NCBI GenBank assembly: GCA_013396635.1
Contig: WBMW01005529.1
Coordinates: forward strand, 91,508 to 155,507
DNA from: Penelope pileata
Lineage: Eukaryota; Chordata; Aves; Galliformes; Cracidae
Length of the DNA: 64,000 bases
Direction of reading: 5' to 3'
Of this stretch, positions 26,378 through 38,194 are shown piece by piece. The notes beneath the pieces were generated by a model. It made no database searches, was not told where the DNA came from, and was given only the letters and a program-made list of their open reading frames with translations. The translations under genes and the position numbers were made by a program. Position 1 is the stretch's first letter. Each line of letters starts with the position of its first letter.

Positions 26378-27870
26378 AACTTGTAAAACAGGCTAGTTGT
26401 TTCAGTTTTAAAATCTGAAACTATTGTATCTTGCCAGTATTTTCACTTCAAACTGAATCACACCAAAGACCACAGTGTGCCCAAATCTTTTCAAGTCTTA
26501 ATATCATCCACGTAATTGTGTCAGTTTATTAAAGAGCACCTTCATTTGTTTAGTAATCTGTAGGCTTAACAGAGTGGATATGGAAAGCATCCTTTCAGGA
26601 TTGATCATATCTCTCAGGCTAAGACATTTGTAATGTACCAGCCTTTAGACTGCATTTCTTGTAATTTTTAGGATATTCTTTTCAAACTTTGACTTTGCTC
26701 TTACATCTTATCGGTCCTCCTTTTTCTGCAGCTTCTCTTACTCACAGTTGCCTGGTAAGCAGCACTGAGCCTGTAGCTTCTTTTACATCCTACTGGATTT
26801 GTTTCCATAGAACTAGAAAGAGTGAACTCAACAATTGACAACATTTTGTAAAACACAGCCAAGACTAGGTCCTGAAAAAAATATCAAAATATTTAAATAT
26901 TATTTTAAGATATATTATCGAAGCTATCCAATAAGACATAAATATTGCACATTATATGTATATTTCCATACATAAAGTGAACATAAACATTAAACATTAA
27001 GTGAATATAAACTAGATAGAAAGATAAGCAGAAAGTCTATGTGATAAGTTATCAACGTCATGCCTGAAATCAATTCTGAATATGTTACCCAATTGTTGCA
27101 AAATGTTTTCTAATCCAAGATCTGAGCTGAATTTTTTGGAGCAAAGAGGTAAAACCTATTTTTTATCTAAACTAAGAAAAGGTAACATCTACTTCCTTAG
27201 AAATTTAGTGGGTGTTGAAATACGTTAGCCTCCTTGGAATAATCATACTCACAGGTAGACAATTCTGAAAATGTTACAGAAATTTGTTTGGTTATCATGC
27301 TTTCTGAAATCTGACCTTCTATAGATCATCCATTGCTGCTTTAATCTACATTTTCATTTTGACTTCATTGGCAATTGCTGGATGAGTACATAACAATGTG
27401 TCTTCCCTTTTTCCCCTGACCAAAAAATAAAAGTTGTTTTCCTCTTATAAACCTCCACTGAATAACAAAAACCAAAATAAGGCAACTTTAGAAAATTCTG
27501 ACTTTCTTCAATGCTTTAGGACATTTTGATTTTCTTAAATGCTGTTATATAACCGATTCTTTAGTGTTATTATCCACTTCAAACTCTCTCCTCACTCCAT
27601 CTCTACCTACATTTCTACAACTCTCTTATTTCTTCATTACTCGGTGAAAAAGAGTATGCTTATATTATCCCATGGAAGACTTTTTTTTTCTTTTTTCCCC
27701 AGACAGCAATAATCTATTGCTACATATTGCTATGAACTATGATCTTCATTATTTTTCTGGTGTGTTGAGTCATAGTGCCTTAAGCAGATTTTGGGTATCA
27801 TGGGACAAAAACTGTGTGTGTTTATAATGTACAAATATATGTGTTTATATGTTATAAATGTGTTAATTTC
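26369..27870. other. Unique AT-rich spacer
   Basis: 1.5 kb of AT-rich sequence with no recognised gene or repeat between a CR1 and an ERVL LTR. Confidence 0.5.
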
Positions 27871-28483
27871 ATAGTTGTAGCTTAACCCAGCAGGCAGCTC
27901 AGCACCACACAGCCTTTTGCTCAATCTCCCTCCTCACAGTAGGATGGAGGAGACAATCAGAAAAAAAAGGTAGAACTTGTAGGTTGAGATAAAAGCTATT
28001 TAATAAGACAGAAAAAGAAGAAAGAAATAATAGTAATGATAATGATATTAAGAAAAAAAGAGAAAAATAACAGTAATGATAACAATATATATATAAACAT
28101 ACTTACAAAACAGCTGATGCACAAGCAATTGCTCACCACCTGCTGATCAATGCCCAGCCAGTCCCTGAACAGCAGCTGTTCCTCCTGCCAGCTCCCCTCA
28201 GTTACAGTTTCTCCATGTGATGCCCTGTGGTATGGAATATCCCTTTCGCCAGTTTAGATCAGCTGCCCTGGTTCTGTTCCCTCCCAGTTCCTTGTACCCC
28301 CACAGCCCCCTTACTCTCAAGACAGTACGAGAAGCTGAAAAACTGAAATTTCTTTGGCTCCATACAGTGCTGCTCAGCAAAGCTAAAACATCAATGTGTT
28401 ATCAACATTGTTTTTCTCTTAAAGTCAAAATCAGACACTATGAAGAAACTCAACTTTGTCCCATCTGAAAACAAGACAATAGT
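27871..28483 (-). mobile_element. ERVL-type solo LTR with 5-bp target duplication
   Basis: A class III endogenous retroviral LTR whose sense strand is the - strand. The element runs 27876-28478, beginning TG and ending CA, and is flanked by identical 5-bp direct repeats ATAGT at 27871-27875 and 28479-28483, as expected for ERVL integration. Recognisable blocks include GGTATGGAATATCCC and the AAACATCAATGTGTTATCAA segment, known from avian ERVL LTRs. It shares GGTATGGAATATCCCTTT and the GGTTGAGATAAAA stretch with the LTRs at 28.8 and 42.4 kb but is much more diverged, so it is an older subfamily. No internal sequence is attached. It is a solo LTR formed by LTR-LTR recombination. Confidence 0.9.
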
Positions 28484-28825
28484 CTTTTAGGTATATGAAC
28501 CATTTCTCAAGGAATTTTGGAACTTTACTGAACAATGTAAAAACCACTGAAGAATTAAGTATAAAATAAATAAAAATTCAGAATCTAAAAACTAGTCTTA
28601 GCATCCCTTGATGCAGTTTTGAGACCTCAGCATTTCCCTTTTTACATTTTGTCTTTTAAATGATTATAGCAGATTAGTAAGTGATGCTGGAACTTTACAG
28701 AAAATCCAAAATTTCACTGCTGCAAATGGAAAGTAATTCTTTCTAAATAACTTTTGGTTTATTAGAACATTAAAGATAAAAGGAAGTCCCATTCTTAATA
28801 TTGCCTTTGCACACAGTATTTGAAA
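28484..28825. other. Unique spacer between two ERVL insertions
   Basis: About 340 bp, AT-rich, no feature recognised. Confidence 0.5.
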
Positions 28826-29292
28826 TGTTGTCTTAGTTTCTAACTGAAACTTTCTCTCAGTGTCTGCTACAAAGCTGTGTTTTGGTTCTAGAAAGAAAAA
28901 CATGGCTGATAACAGCCGGCAGCACTGAACAGAACCAAGGACATTTGTATGTCTCTGCCAGGAGAGTGAAGAGGTTGGGGGGGCCGCAGGGAGCTAGGAG
29001 GGGACAAGAATGGGGCAGCTGACCCAAACTGACCAAAAGGGATATTCCATACCATATTACATCATGTAATATAAGGAAGGGAAGTGAGCTGGAGGGCCCG
29101 TTTGCTTGGGGATTGGCTGAGCATCGGTCGCGGTGGGTGAGTGATTGCTTTGTACAATCACTTATTTTGTATATAATTATCATTACTGTTATTTTACTCT
29201 ATTTTCCTCTTTCTGTTAGTAAATAGTTTTTATCTCAACCCCCAAGTTCTACCTTATTTCTCGATTCTCTCCCCCATCCCAGCTGGGAGGAG
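28826..29292 (+). mobile_element. ERVL-type LTR (5' LTR of a truncated provirus), cut by gap
   Basis: This + strand LTR begins at a TG near 28826 and is nearly identical, in reverse complement, to the element at 42379-42894. Shared blocks include CTGATAACAGCCGGCAGC, GGGATATTCCATACC and GATTGGCTGAGCATCGGTCG. A TATA-like AATATAAGG lies at 29068-29076, after the GGGATATTCCATACC block. The sequence runs into an assembly gap at 29293. The sister copy places a nine-G run there and predicts about 60 further bases of LTR in the gap. Partial gag follows the gap in the same orientation, so this is the 5' LTR. Confidence 0.9.
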
Positions 29293-30034
29293 NNNNNNNN
29301 NNNNNNNNNNNNNNNNNNNNNNNNNNNNNNNNNNNNNNNNNNNNNNNNNNNNNNNNNNNNNNNNNNNNNNNNNNNNNNNNNNNNNNNNNNNNNNNNNNNN
29401 NNNNNNNNNNNNNNNNNNNNNNNNNNNNNNNNNNNNNNNNNNNNNNNNNNNNNNNNNNNNNNNNNNNNNNNNNNNNNNNNNNNNNNNNNNNNNNNNNNNN
29501 NNNNNNNNNNNNNNNNNNNNNNNNNNNNNNNNNNNNNNNNNNNNNNNNNNNNNNNNNNNNNNNNNNNNNNNNNNNNNNNNNNNNNNNNNNNNNNNNNNNN
29601 NNNNNNNNNNNNNNNNNNNNNNNNNNNNNNNNNNNNNNNNNNNNNNNNNNNNNNNNNNNNNNNNNNNNNNNNNNNNNNNNNNNNNNNNNNNNNNNNNNNN
29701 NNNNNNNNNNNNNNNNNNNNNNNNNNNNNNNNNNNNNNNNNNNNNNNNNNNNNNNNNNNNNNNNNNNNNNNNNNNNNNNNNNNNNNNNNNNNNNNNNNNN
29801 NNNNNNNNNNNNNNNNNNNNNNNNNNNNNNNNNNNNNNNNNNNNNNNNNNNNNNNNNNNNNNNNNNNNNNNNNNNNNNNNNNNNNNNNNNNNNNNNNNNN
29901 NNNNNNNNNNNNNNNNNNNNNNNNNNNNNNNNNNNNNNNNNNNNNNNNNNNNNNNNNNNNNNNNNNNNNNNNNNNNNNNNNNNNNNNNNNNNNNNNNNNN
30001 NNNNNNNNNNNNNNNNNNNNNNNNNNNNNNNNNN
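29293..30034. other. Assembly gap (742 N) inside the ERVL provirus
   Basis: Undetermined bases between LTR and gag. They should hold the LTR end, the primer-binding site, the leader and the start of gag. Frames reported across the gap are artefacts. Confidence 0.95.
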
Positions 30035-30585
30035 GCAGTGAGGCAAAGATATCCCTTGAGAGATGACCTGGTATGTTACCCAAGTAAATGGAACACCATA
30101 GAGAAAGGTATCCAGTTCCTGAGGGAATTAGCTGTGTTAGAGTTGATATATGATAGAGATTTCAATCTGGACGATAATACGTTCTGCCCAGATCCAGATA
30201 ACATCAGGTGCATGCGATCCATGTGGCGGAAACTTGTACAGGGTGCACCATCATCGTATGCCAGCACCCTGGCAGCTATGAGCTGGAAAGATGATGAAAG
30301 GCCAAGGGTGGATGAATTGGCTGGTAAGCTTCGACAATATGAAGAGAATCTCTCTTCCTCTCTACGAGCCTGTGTCTCAGCTGTGGAGAAATTGTCCCAA
30401 GAGGTCCGGCAACTCACAGACAGGGTATCCTACTCCTTACCTGAAAGAACAAGCATCTCAGCTATTAGAAATAGGCGTCCCTCTGCCTGAGAGAGACGAC
30501 GTACACCATGTGCTGCTTTGTGGTTTTTCTTGCGTGACTGCGGAGAGGATATGAGGAAATGGGATGGAAAATCCACCCCTTATCT
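30035..30585 (+). pseudogene. gag: ERVL-type gag fragment, disrupted
   Basis: An endogenous retroviral Gag remnant in the same orientation as the LTR at 28.8 kb. The frame is open from the gap edge to a TGA at 30488 (about 150 codons) and then continues in the same frame to about 30585, giving TLWFFLRD-like and DMRKWDG-like blocks, so a single stop interrupts homologous sequence. The visible part contains a hydrophilic helical stretch (DERPRVDELAGKLRQYEENL) followed by a heptad-like segment rich in Leu/Val, compatible with a coiled coil. The protease, reverse transcriptase and integrase regions and a 3' LTR are absent; homology stops near 30585 and ordinary AT-rich DNA follows. The family call rests on the linked ERVL LTR and my recognition of avian ERVL Gag. 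It is a non-functional fossil. Confidence 0.75.
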
Positions 30586-32072
30586 GCAAAATATTAGTAG
30601 CAAAGAGGCTGTCATTAAATTTTATCTAAAAATTTAGCATAATTTCGCATGTAGAAACAGCTTGGATATTCTAAAACAGGGAAGTGTACAGTTCTGTTCA
30701 TTTATAAGCCGCAATAAAAATAAATAATGAAAATACTGCAGCTGAGAAAAATGGGTAAATAATGTGCAGAGATAGTATACAGGAGGTGGTAATCCACATA
30801 TAGGATGTCATTGCTGTTGCAGGTGGCTGTTCTGTTGATCCAGAAAAGGCTACTTCTGGTTGCATCTCGTTGTGTCATAGATCTGTATTCCTCAGAAGTT
30901 CTCAAACCTGTGCTAAAAACACTAGCATGAGAGTTTCACTTGATCAGCTTGAGAGTTATATACATAAATAGAATTACATACTAGCACTTTTTTACCCCAG
31001 CTTATAACTGTTGTCTGTGTCTGCGAAGACTAGATTTATAGCTACAAACTCAGAAGCAAAAGGAACTGTGTATTCATAAATAAGGTGGTTCATTGAAAAA
31101 ATGTCATTTCTTTTTTGAGTTTTTTCTTGTATGAGTACTTCTGTCTATAAAGAAATTACTGCCATATTGAACATTATAATTGTGTTATCTGCCATACTTC
31201 ATCTCAACATGCATTATTGTTATTAAATATTCAAGATTTCACTTATTTTGAATAGGTAAAGATGATATATTTATTAAATGTAACAATAAAAGGTATATTT
31301 AGAGACAGTAAAATTTCACCATTGACTTTTCCTGAACACTTGCTGTCGATTTCTGTTGCTATAAACTCAATCCGCAGAGTATGTCTTGAAAATTAACACA
31401 AAGCAGATCAGTTTATTAAATTTAGTTGGTGTCCATGACTATTATTGATCTTGTAACCGGTTGTCTGATACTTACTTTCTCCAAAAACATTGTTGAATGC
31501 AAATACATTGGCAGAAGTAGTAGGTTTTGTTTGTTTTTAGTGTGCTTAATAAGACAGATTTGAGTTAAAGGAACAATCCTGGGTTTCGTTTTGTTTTGTT
31601 TTCTCTGAAGTTGCAGGGCCTCCTTCAATTTCTTAGTGGTAGGATGTCCAGACTGGATGATAGGACACAGAGACATATAACATCTGAATGCTGTTGTAAG
31701 AGGTTTGTCACCCTGAACCTTTTTCTTATATTTATATTATTATTTGTATTTACCATATGAAGAATTGAAATACAGATGAGAGCCATGATTATTTCAAGGT
31801 CTAACAGATGAGAATAAAAAGTTTCCATTCCTGTACTTCAGGTTAGTATTTCTAGCCTAAATAACATCCTACCTCTCTTTCTCAATGTGTTGAATTTTCA
31901 CCTTCATTTTATTTCTCAGTAACGGCAGAGACGCAATGAAGATTTATATTTAAGCAGAGCAGAATTTGTGAACTCAATATACACAACATTCTGGGAATGC
32001 ATATATTTTTCTATGAGACACAGAGCATTCCCAGTGCTGCTAGGCAGAATATACATATAATAAATCTGCAAT

Positions 32073-32090
32073 ATAATAATAATAATAATA
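32073..32090. repeat. (AAT)6 microsatellite
   Basis: Six uninterrupted ATA/AAT units in a strongly AT-rich stretch. Confidence 0.85.
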
Positions 32091-32153
32091 CATAGTACTA
32101 TATAACATATATAACATACAACATATGATGAATGACAATATATGATATATATG

Positions 32154-32234
32154 CTCAGCAGGTGACCTATATATATATATGAAACTATACTACATAAATG
32201 CTTTCATATATGTATACATTGATCACTTGCTGAG
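32154..32234. repeat. Imperfect hairpin, arms of about 31-33 bp
   Basis: The left arm at 32154-32184 starts CTCAGCAGGTGA and ends ATATATGAAA. The right arm at 32202-32234 is its imperfect reverse complement, starting TTTCATATAT and ending CACTTGCTGAG. They are separated by a 17-bp loop. The non-AT base of the stem pairs well (CTCAGCA/TGCTGAG), so it is not just AT richness. Size and shape resemble a small precursor hairpin, but there is no evidence of transcription. Confidence 0.7.
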
Positions 32235-34619
32235 AATGAGAATTACTTTGCTGTCTCTCATTTTCTCATAGCATAGTCTGAAAATGGCTAACAGCCCTGT
32301 GCAATTTGCTGTGTATTGGACAGCCTATCTGTATTTCAGCTTGACAGTCTGGCATATCAGCAGTAGAAATCATTACTGGCATCAACTAAAACAATAATGA
32401 TTGCAGCTCTATTCAGTGTGTCTTCTACAATGTGATAAAATGCCACACTTTTCAGTTTATTTCAGAATTTTCCAGTCTCCAAAAAGCTTGCATGAATACA
32501 AATAACATGGTCCCTCAAGGCAAAAAATCTAGGGATATTTTTTAATCTTTGAATGAATGAGGAGAATATTATTAAATCAAAATTTCACATTCTGTGCCCT
32601 AGACTAATATTATACTGACATCCACTTGAAATTGGCTACATATAGGAACTAGGAAATAAAGGCTGTGGAGAAACAAGTGTTTGATTAGTTTTGCTTTCAC
32701 TATTTTGAAAATTAATCTCAATAGAACACAAAGCACACATTGCAGAGCCATGTGCAATACGCCAAAGCTAATAAAATTCCCAAACAGGACTCACATTTGC
32801 TATTCATTTTATGAAATAGTGGGGCATATGTTCGTATTTTCTTTGAACAGAAGAGGTTTTTTTAATATCCTCTGTTATACGTGTTGTAATATTTACCAAC
32901 CATCAAAGTTCAGTCAAGACTATTACTGAACTATTCTATGCTCCATATAGAGCACAGAGCATTTTACCAAAAGGTAGAATGCTACTTTTCTGCCTTTTTT
33001 TTTCTTTCTGTTGTTCTAACCCCATTGAAGGGTCTCTGGGGTACTTTACACTTACTGTTTGATTCTTCTCCAAAACTGCATTTTAGAAAGTGTTCACATC
33101 ATGCTTATTTATCTATCTCACCACTCTTACACTTGAAACACACTGAAACAGACTACTTGAGAGCTCAGTCCCATGGCCATTTAAAATATTTCTTTAAGAT
33201 TTACCTGTTTTATTACTCTTTTAGTTAATTATTTTTGCATGTTTGATTAATGCTTTATGAAGTACTTGGTGGCACATATAAAGACTTTGAGGAAAGATTA
33301 CATGTATGAAGATCCCCCGAAAAAGAGAAGAGAAGGGTTCCTTGAAACAGACAAAGATAATCTTGCAGAATTCCTAGGTAATCCACATCCTTCCTCCCCC
33401 CTACACATATTTATTTTGTTCCCAGCCCCTACCAGTGAGAGTTTTTGGAGAAACTGGAGAGGTGCAGACACCATTGTGGGATCTGACATTTATTGTTTAA
33501 TTGAGCTGAAAATTTTTCCAGACACACATTCATGGAGGCAAACAATTACTTATCATTGTTATGATCATGCCTGAAACGTCATGATACTTCTCAAATCAGT
33601 AGTCGGCAAGTTATACATATTTTGGGTAGTAATTCATCTTGGTTGTTTTTCTATATGAAAAACTGACTGCAATGGAAGATATTATACTTCAGAATACATG
33701 CAATCCATTGATCAGTTTGACATGTCACTAAATAATCTTGAACTCTTCAAGCAAGTAAAAGAGATATAGTAGAGGTATATGCCTGTACACCCTTTTCTAC
33801 ATTTTCAATGGATTACTATTGGACTTCAGTATCCTTCCCTTTCACTCAGAAAGCTGTATTACGTCTTTGCACATTACTGTTAAATTTTTATAAGATTTAT
33901 CAAAAATTATAATGTTACATTTACATTTCAACATTTCACACAGTATAATATTCTGAAAATTCTCAGTGTAATATGTCAGGCATACTAATATGTTTAAAAA
34001 AAGTAATGGATACAACTTAATTTCAAAGATGTTCCATTCTGTAAGTAACTTTGTTAAGTTCCCTTCTTGAGGACAACAAATTTCTGAAAGGATCTGCAGT
34101 TATTTTGGCAAATAGTGAAGATTTGAGCTGGCAAGCATGACCGCATTGGGGAAAACAATGATGCATTAACGAAATGGCAGTCATCCCTTAACAGCTGTAC
34201 ATCTTGAACAATCTGAACAGTTACAGTTACTTATTAATGTTAATTAGTTTTGTGCATAATGGGAAATAAAAATTTGGTATAGTAGGGTAATATATTTGTC
34301 CTTATGAGCTTTGGACAGCTAAGGGTTTTTGTTTGTTTGTTTGGATATGTTTTTTTTCCTTTGAGCTGATCAAACAATGAGTAAATTATTCAACTCATTT
34401 TGAAAACTACTAAGCCTTTAATGCTACCTCAATGTATATTCTGCTTAAGCAACTTCTGAACAGAAGTGCTATTTTACAAGTGATTTGGGGTTTCATTATA
34501 ATTGTTTTTCATATCCCTCCTGCAATGTTCATTTCTCTAAGAGGTACTTACAGAGTAGTAGGAAAAAAATTAAAAGAAGAAAATCTCTGAAAATTACCAA
34601 TGTTATTTTTGCATTGCAG

Positions 34620-34634
34620 CCTCTCTCTCTCTCT
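34620..34634. repeat. (CT)n microsatellite
   Basis: About seven CT units followed by an A-rich run. Confidence 0.8.
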
Positions 34635-35767
34635 AAAAAAAGAAAAGAAAATAAACAAACAACACCCCCCTCACACACATACACACATGTAAAAATGCAC
34701 AAAACTTTCCACATCTTTTTAGGTTGTGAGCATTGTTAGACAGACTAGAATTCAATGTTATTTCCTATAAAAAGTAGGCCTAAATTTCTAGTATTCTCGT
34801 ATGTTTGACTATGTTAATGTACTTTATTGGGTTATTGCTTCTGGAGCAAGTATGTAAATACATTAATCTACAGTAAGTTTAGTAAGACAATTTTACCTTA
34901 AAAAAAACTTTTTTTTTTTTTATTTTTTTCATCCCTGGTCTCTCTGTAGAAAAATATATATTCTTCTGGAGATTATTTGGTGTATAGAATGAAAGCTATC
35001 TTAGATAACTTGCATGCAATGTATGGATATATGATCCCCTCATAACCTATTTTAAACAGAACTATGCTTACTGAACCATTTTAAAAATTGTGAGCAATTA
35101 GCATGATATTTCTTTTTAAATTGCCAATTTTATTATAGATGTTACATCAGAAGGAAAAGATTTGAGAATGGAAAATGTCTGATAGGAAACAACAATGGGA
35201 CATATGCAGGACAGAACATTTGAAAACAAACAAAATTCCATTTTACAGGAATTACTTCTGGGGAATGACTTTGGTTTAAGAAGGCTGGATGCACTGAAGT
35301 TGCAGGGATAAAAGAAAAGAAAAGTTCTTAGGACTGAGAGCATAAGAATAGAGTTTTGTCAATGTTTTAAAAATGTAAATATGCAGAACCAAACCTGTTA
35401 AAGCCCTAAACTCTTTCTTGGTTTCACAGCAAAGTAATCGCTAAACACAGTCCTAATATGCACAGCAAAGAAAAAGAAAAAAAAGCTGAAGCATGGCCTT
35501 TAAAACATTTATGTGAAAACAGCAACAATAGTCAGTATACTCACAGGTAACAGAATTTTAAATAGAAGGCAAATACTAATATATCTGATTGGCATGAGAA
35601 AAAACGGCAGAGCACAGCCTCCGTGTTATTCATGTCTAAAAAAATAAGGCTAGGCTAAAGATGAGACAAATATAGTGACCTAATTTGCATTTGGAGATTG
35701 TCTCCTCAGAAATGTCATTTTCTCAAGTTCAACCACATTCAGAATCAGTTCTGTTTTCCTTGTTTGC

Positions 35768-35768
<1 letters not shown>

Positions 35769-35828
<60 letters not shown>

Positions 35829-35853
35829 GGTTGTTTTGTTGTTGTTGTTTTTG
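35769..35853. repeat. (TTA)20 microsatellite with (TTG)n flank
   Basis: Twenty pure TTA units fill 35769-35828, then TTG/GTT-type repeats continue to about 35853. The open frame through it encodes only poly-leucine and is an artefact. A pure array of this length is usually length-polymorphic. Confidence 0.95.
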
Positions 35854-37903
35854 TTTAAAGTTGAGAGGAAGACGCCAACCAAAATCAGAATGTTCACAAC
35901 ACAGTAGTCCAGTGCAGACTGAAATGATGATATTCAGCTTTTTCTAGGGGAAGAAAGGGACACTCTGCAGTAGCTCTGTCCAGGTAGGAAAAGAAGATAA
36001 AGTATTCACAAGCTGTGTGAACAAACAAACAATGTTTTGTATACTTAAGTTGTTAAAAATCAAACTCTGAAAAGCTGCATAATTTGAGAACAAGTTCAAA
36101 ATAAGATCAAAATAATGCCTGCTGAGGTGTTACTCCTCTGCCTATTATACAGTGACCATGAAATATTTCCAAGAATCTGTTAAAGAAAATCAAGCCCATA
36201 GAAAAAAACAAAAAGCTATAGAGAGACAGTAAAAGACATGAAGTGCTAATATTGTACTTCTCAATGTATGTTCAGATAGTGTTAGATAGACCATCCCAAT
36301 CTACTTCTCTTTTTTTATCTTTTTGTTTCTTTTTAACACCTTGGTCTTCTTGTTACCTCAATTACAATACGCTATGTGTAAATTGCTAATTCAAGTAGTA
36401 ATTCTCTGTGTCTGGACTGAGCATCCTGTTCCCACATCAGAATCATGTCTATACTTGCAGTGGATTCACTCACGTCCTTTTTATATTTTTGCGGTGTAGC
36501 AAGGAAGCTTCAGTGCTGTCTTGTCCACGTTTCCAATCTTTATGATAAGAAAACTAGCATCCTGGGACCCACAATGAGATATGCTTGGCCTCTGCTTATT
36601 CTTAGAGCTTCCATGGTGAGAATAACATTCTCTGAGCATATATTTGTCAGAACAGCCATGCTACAAAGATTAGGAAATCTGAGAAAATATTCCTCAACTA
36701 TATACAAGCCTTTAGGTTCTATATAAGCAATACTGAGGAGTGAATTCCTGCTTTCCTTAACTTCCGTTTTCTTTACTGAAACAACTGAAATGAGCTGAGG
36801 GGAAGATAGGAGGAAAGATATTTAGTTCTCAGCTCAACCACCAGATAGCCTTTTTTTTCTTCTACACTCATCCATACCTCAGCATGCTCCGTGCACACCT
36901 CAGTGCATAAATTAGTCCTTTCAGTTATTTGTGAATAGGTTCAACTCTACTACAGCACAATGAAGTGTGACATGGACTTGTCAGCCTCTGTATGACTGCG
37001 ACATTGTTTTGTGATTGGAATACTAAAATGTCTGTTACATTTTGGAGGGTGTCTCTTCATGTTTGACAATCAGCTTAAGATAAGATTGCACATGAAAGGT
37101 AAATATCTTCTAGGCTATTTACACTAGAAACATTTCTAAATATTTATGCTACTGCTAGTTTTGGTAACTGTTAACAATTTAAATTCTCCTAATTTATCTT
37201 TATAAATACTTTATCAAATTTTTAAACAACTCAGAGATTATTTAAAATTTTTGGATTACAGTCATAACAGCAAGAGAAGTGCTTGCTTATGTTGGATTTT
37301 TGTTAAGCCAGATGTTACTGCATTTTCCCATGAGACAACCTTTGCACAAACTTTCTTAAAAAAAAAAATATCAATTATTTGATTAGACTTCAGATTTCTT
37401 TAAGTTCACTCTATGTTGGCTAGATACTTCATTCATAGTCAAGTGTTTCATTCAAGGATGATAGTGAGCTACTCAACATTACTTATTTCATTATTTGTTC
37501 ATTAAGTGCTAGTTTGGGATATGTAATGGGAACAAGTACAGCTTTCAACCTTTAACAGTTTCCTCTAAGCTACTTTATCTTGTTTTTTACTATTCATTTC
37601 AGTGCAATGAATGCAAATCTATTTTCATGCTACATTCCCTCAGGAGAGATTTTTCAAGGCATAAAAAGTTCAAATCCCTCTTCTGAATGCACATGGTACC
37701 TACAGTCACGAAGACCCTTGTGCACTTCTTGAGTATGTTCCCATAAAGTCTCAATCCCCCATGAAGTGAACAACTATTTCATGTGAGAGGCGACAGGCAT
37801 AGTTTCTTCCATCATTTCTGTTGTTGGTAGAAATGTGAAGAAACCCTTGTCTCTCGTAGAAATTTTCCTGTAATCAGCACTCCTACTAAATAGCGAAGAT
37901 CAA

Positions 37904-38194
37904 GACCTTGTTTCAAGGCCCAGCAGCACCCCTAGGCCTGTCTTTCCTTGTCCATCCCCTTTGAGGCTGTGCAACCCTGCCCAGGGCCCTGGACGCCACA
38001 TCAGCCCCATGGCTGATAGCCTCTGCCCCACCAAGGCCACAGCAGGGATGCGCTCCAGCTCCCCACAGCTCTGTCTTGCCCATTCCTGTAAGCCCATTTA
38101 CCACCCTCAACCTTCAGGGAGGTGCCTGTGTGCCAAAGGCTGTGCCAATGCCCTTGGCTTCTCTGCTGCTGTCTGGGGTGGTGAGACAGACCTT
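37904..38194. mobile_element. GC-rich island, possible unclassified LTR
   Basis: A block much richer in G+C than the rest of the window. It can be framed as an element 37909-38189 starting TGTTTC and ending GAGACA (a 5/6 terminal inverted repeat), between direct repeats GACCT at 37904-37908 and 38190-38194. That is LTR-like, but I see no TATA box or polyadenylation signal, elevated GC continues somewhat past the right edge, and a 5-bp repeat can occur by chance. Both strands are open for 65-84 codons because stops are rare in GC-rich DNA, not because of recognised coding. An alternative is a fragment of a larger unknown repeat. Confidence 0.3.

Larger units (their letters stand above)
30586..37903. 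other. Unique AT-rich DNA with microsatellites, no gene recognised
   Basis: About 7 kb. It holds short simple repeats ((AAT)n at 32073-32090, (CT)n at 34620-34634, (TTA)20 at 35769-35828) and a hairpin at 32154-32234, listed separately. Open frames up to about 105 codons (for example 33257-33574 on +) have no recognised domain, no conserved motif and no supporting exon context. Confidence 0.55.

Noticed and set aside
29235..30083. 282-codon open frame on the - strand
   Set aside because: Almost all of it is the 742-N gap; the real flanks belong to an ERVL LTR and gag on the other strand.
33257..33574. 105-codon + strand frame with a charged N-terminal part
   Set aside because: No recognised family, no exon context, overlapped by an antisense frame; most likely chance.
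35698..35907. 69-codon frame with a leucine run, resembling a membrane segment
   Set aside because: The leucines come from the (TTA)20 microsatellite.
36445..36726. 93-codon + strand frame that looks protein-like
   Set aside because: No domain, no splice-site context that convinced me, and length within chance expectation for 64 kb in six frames.
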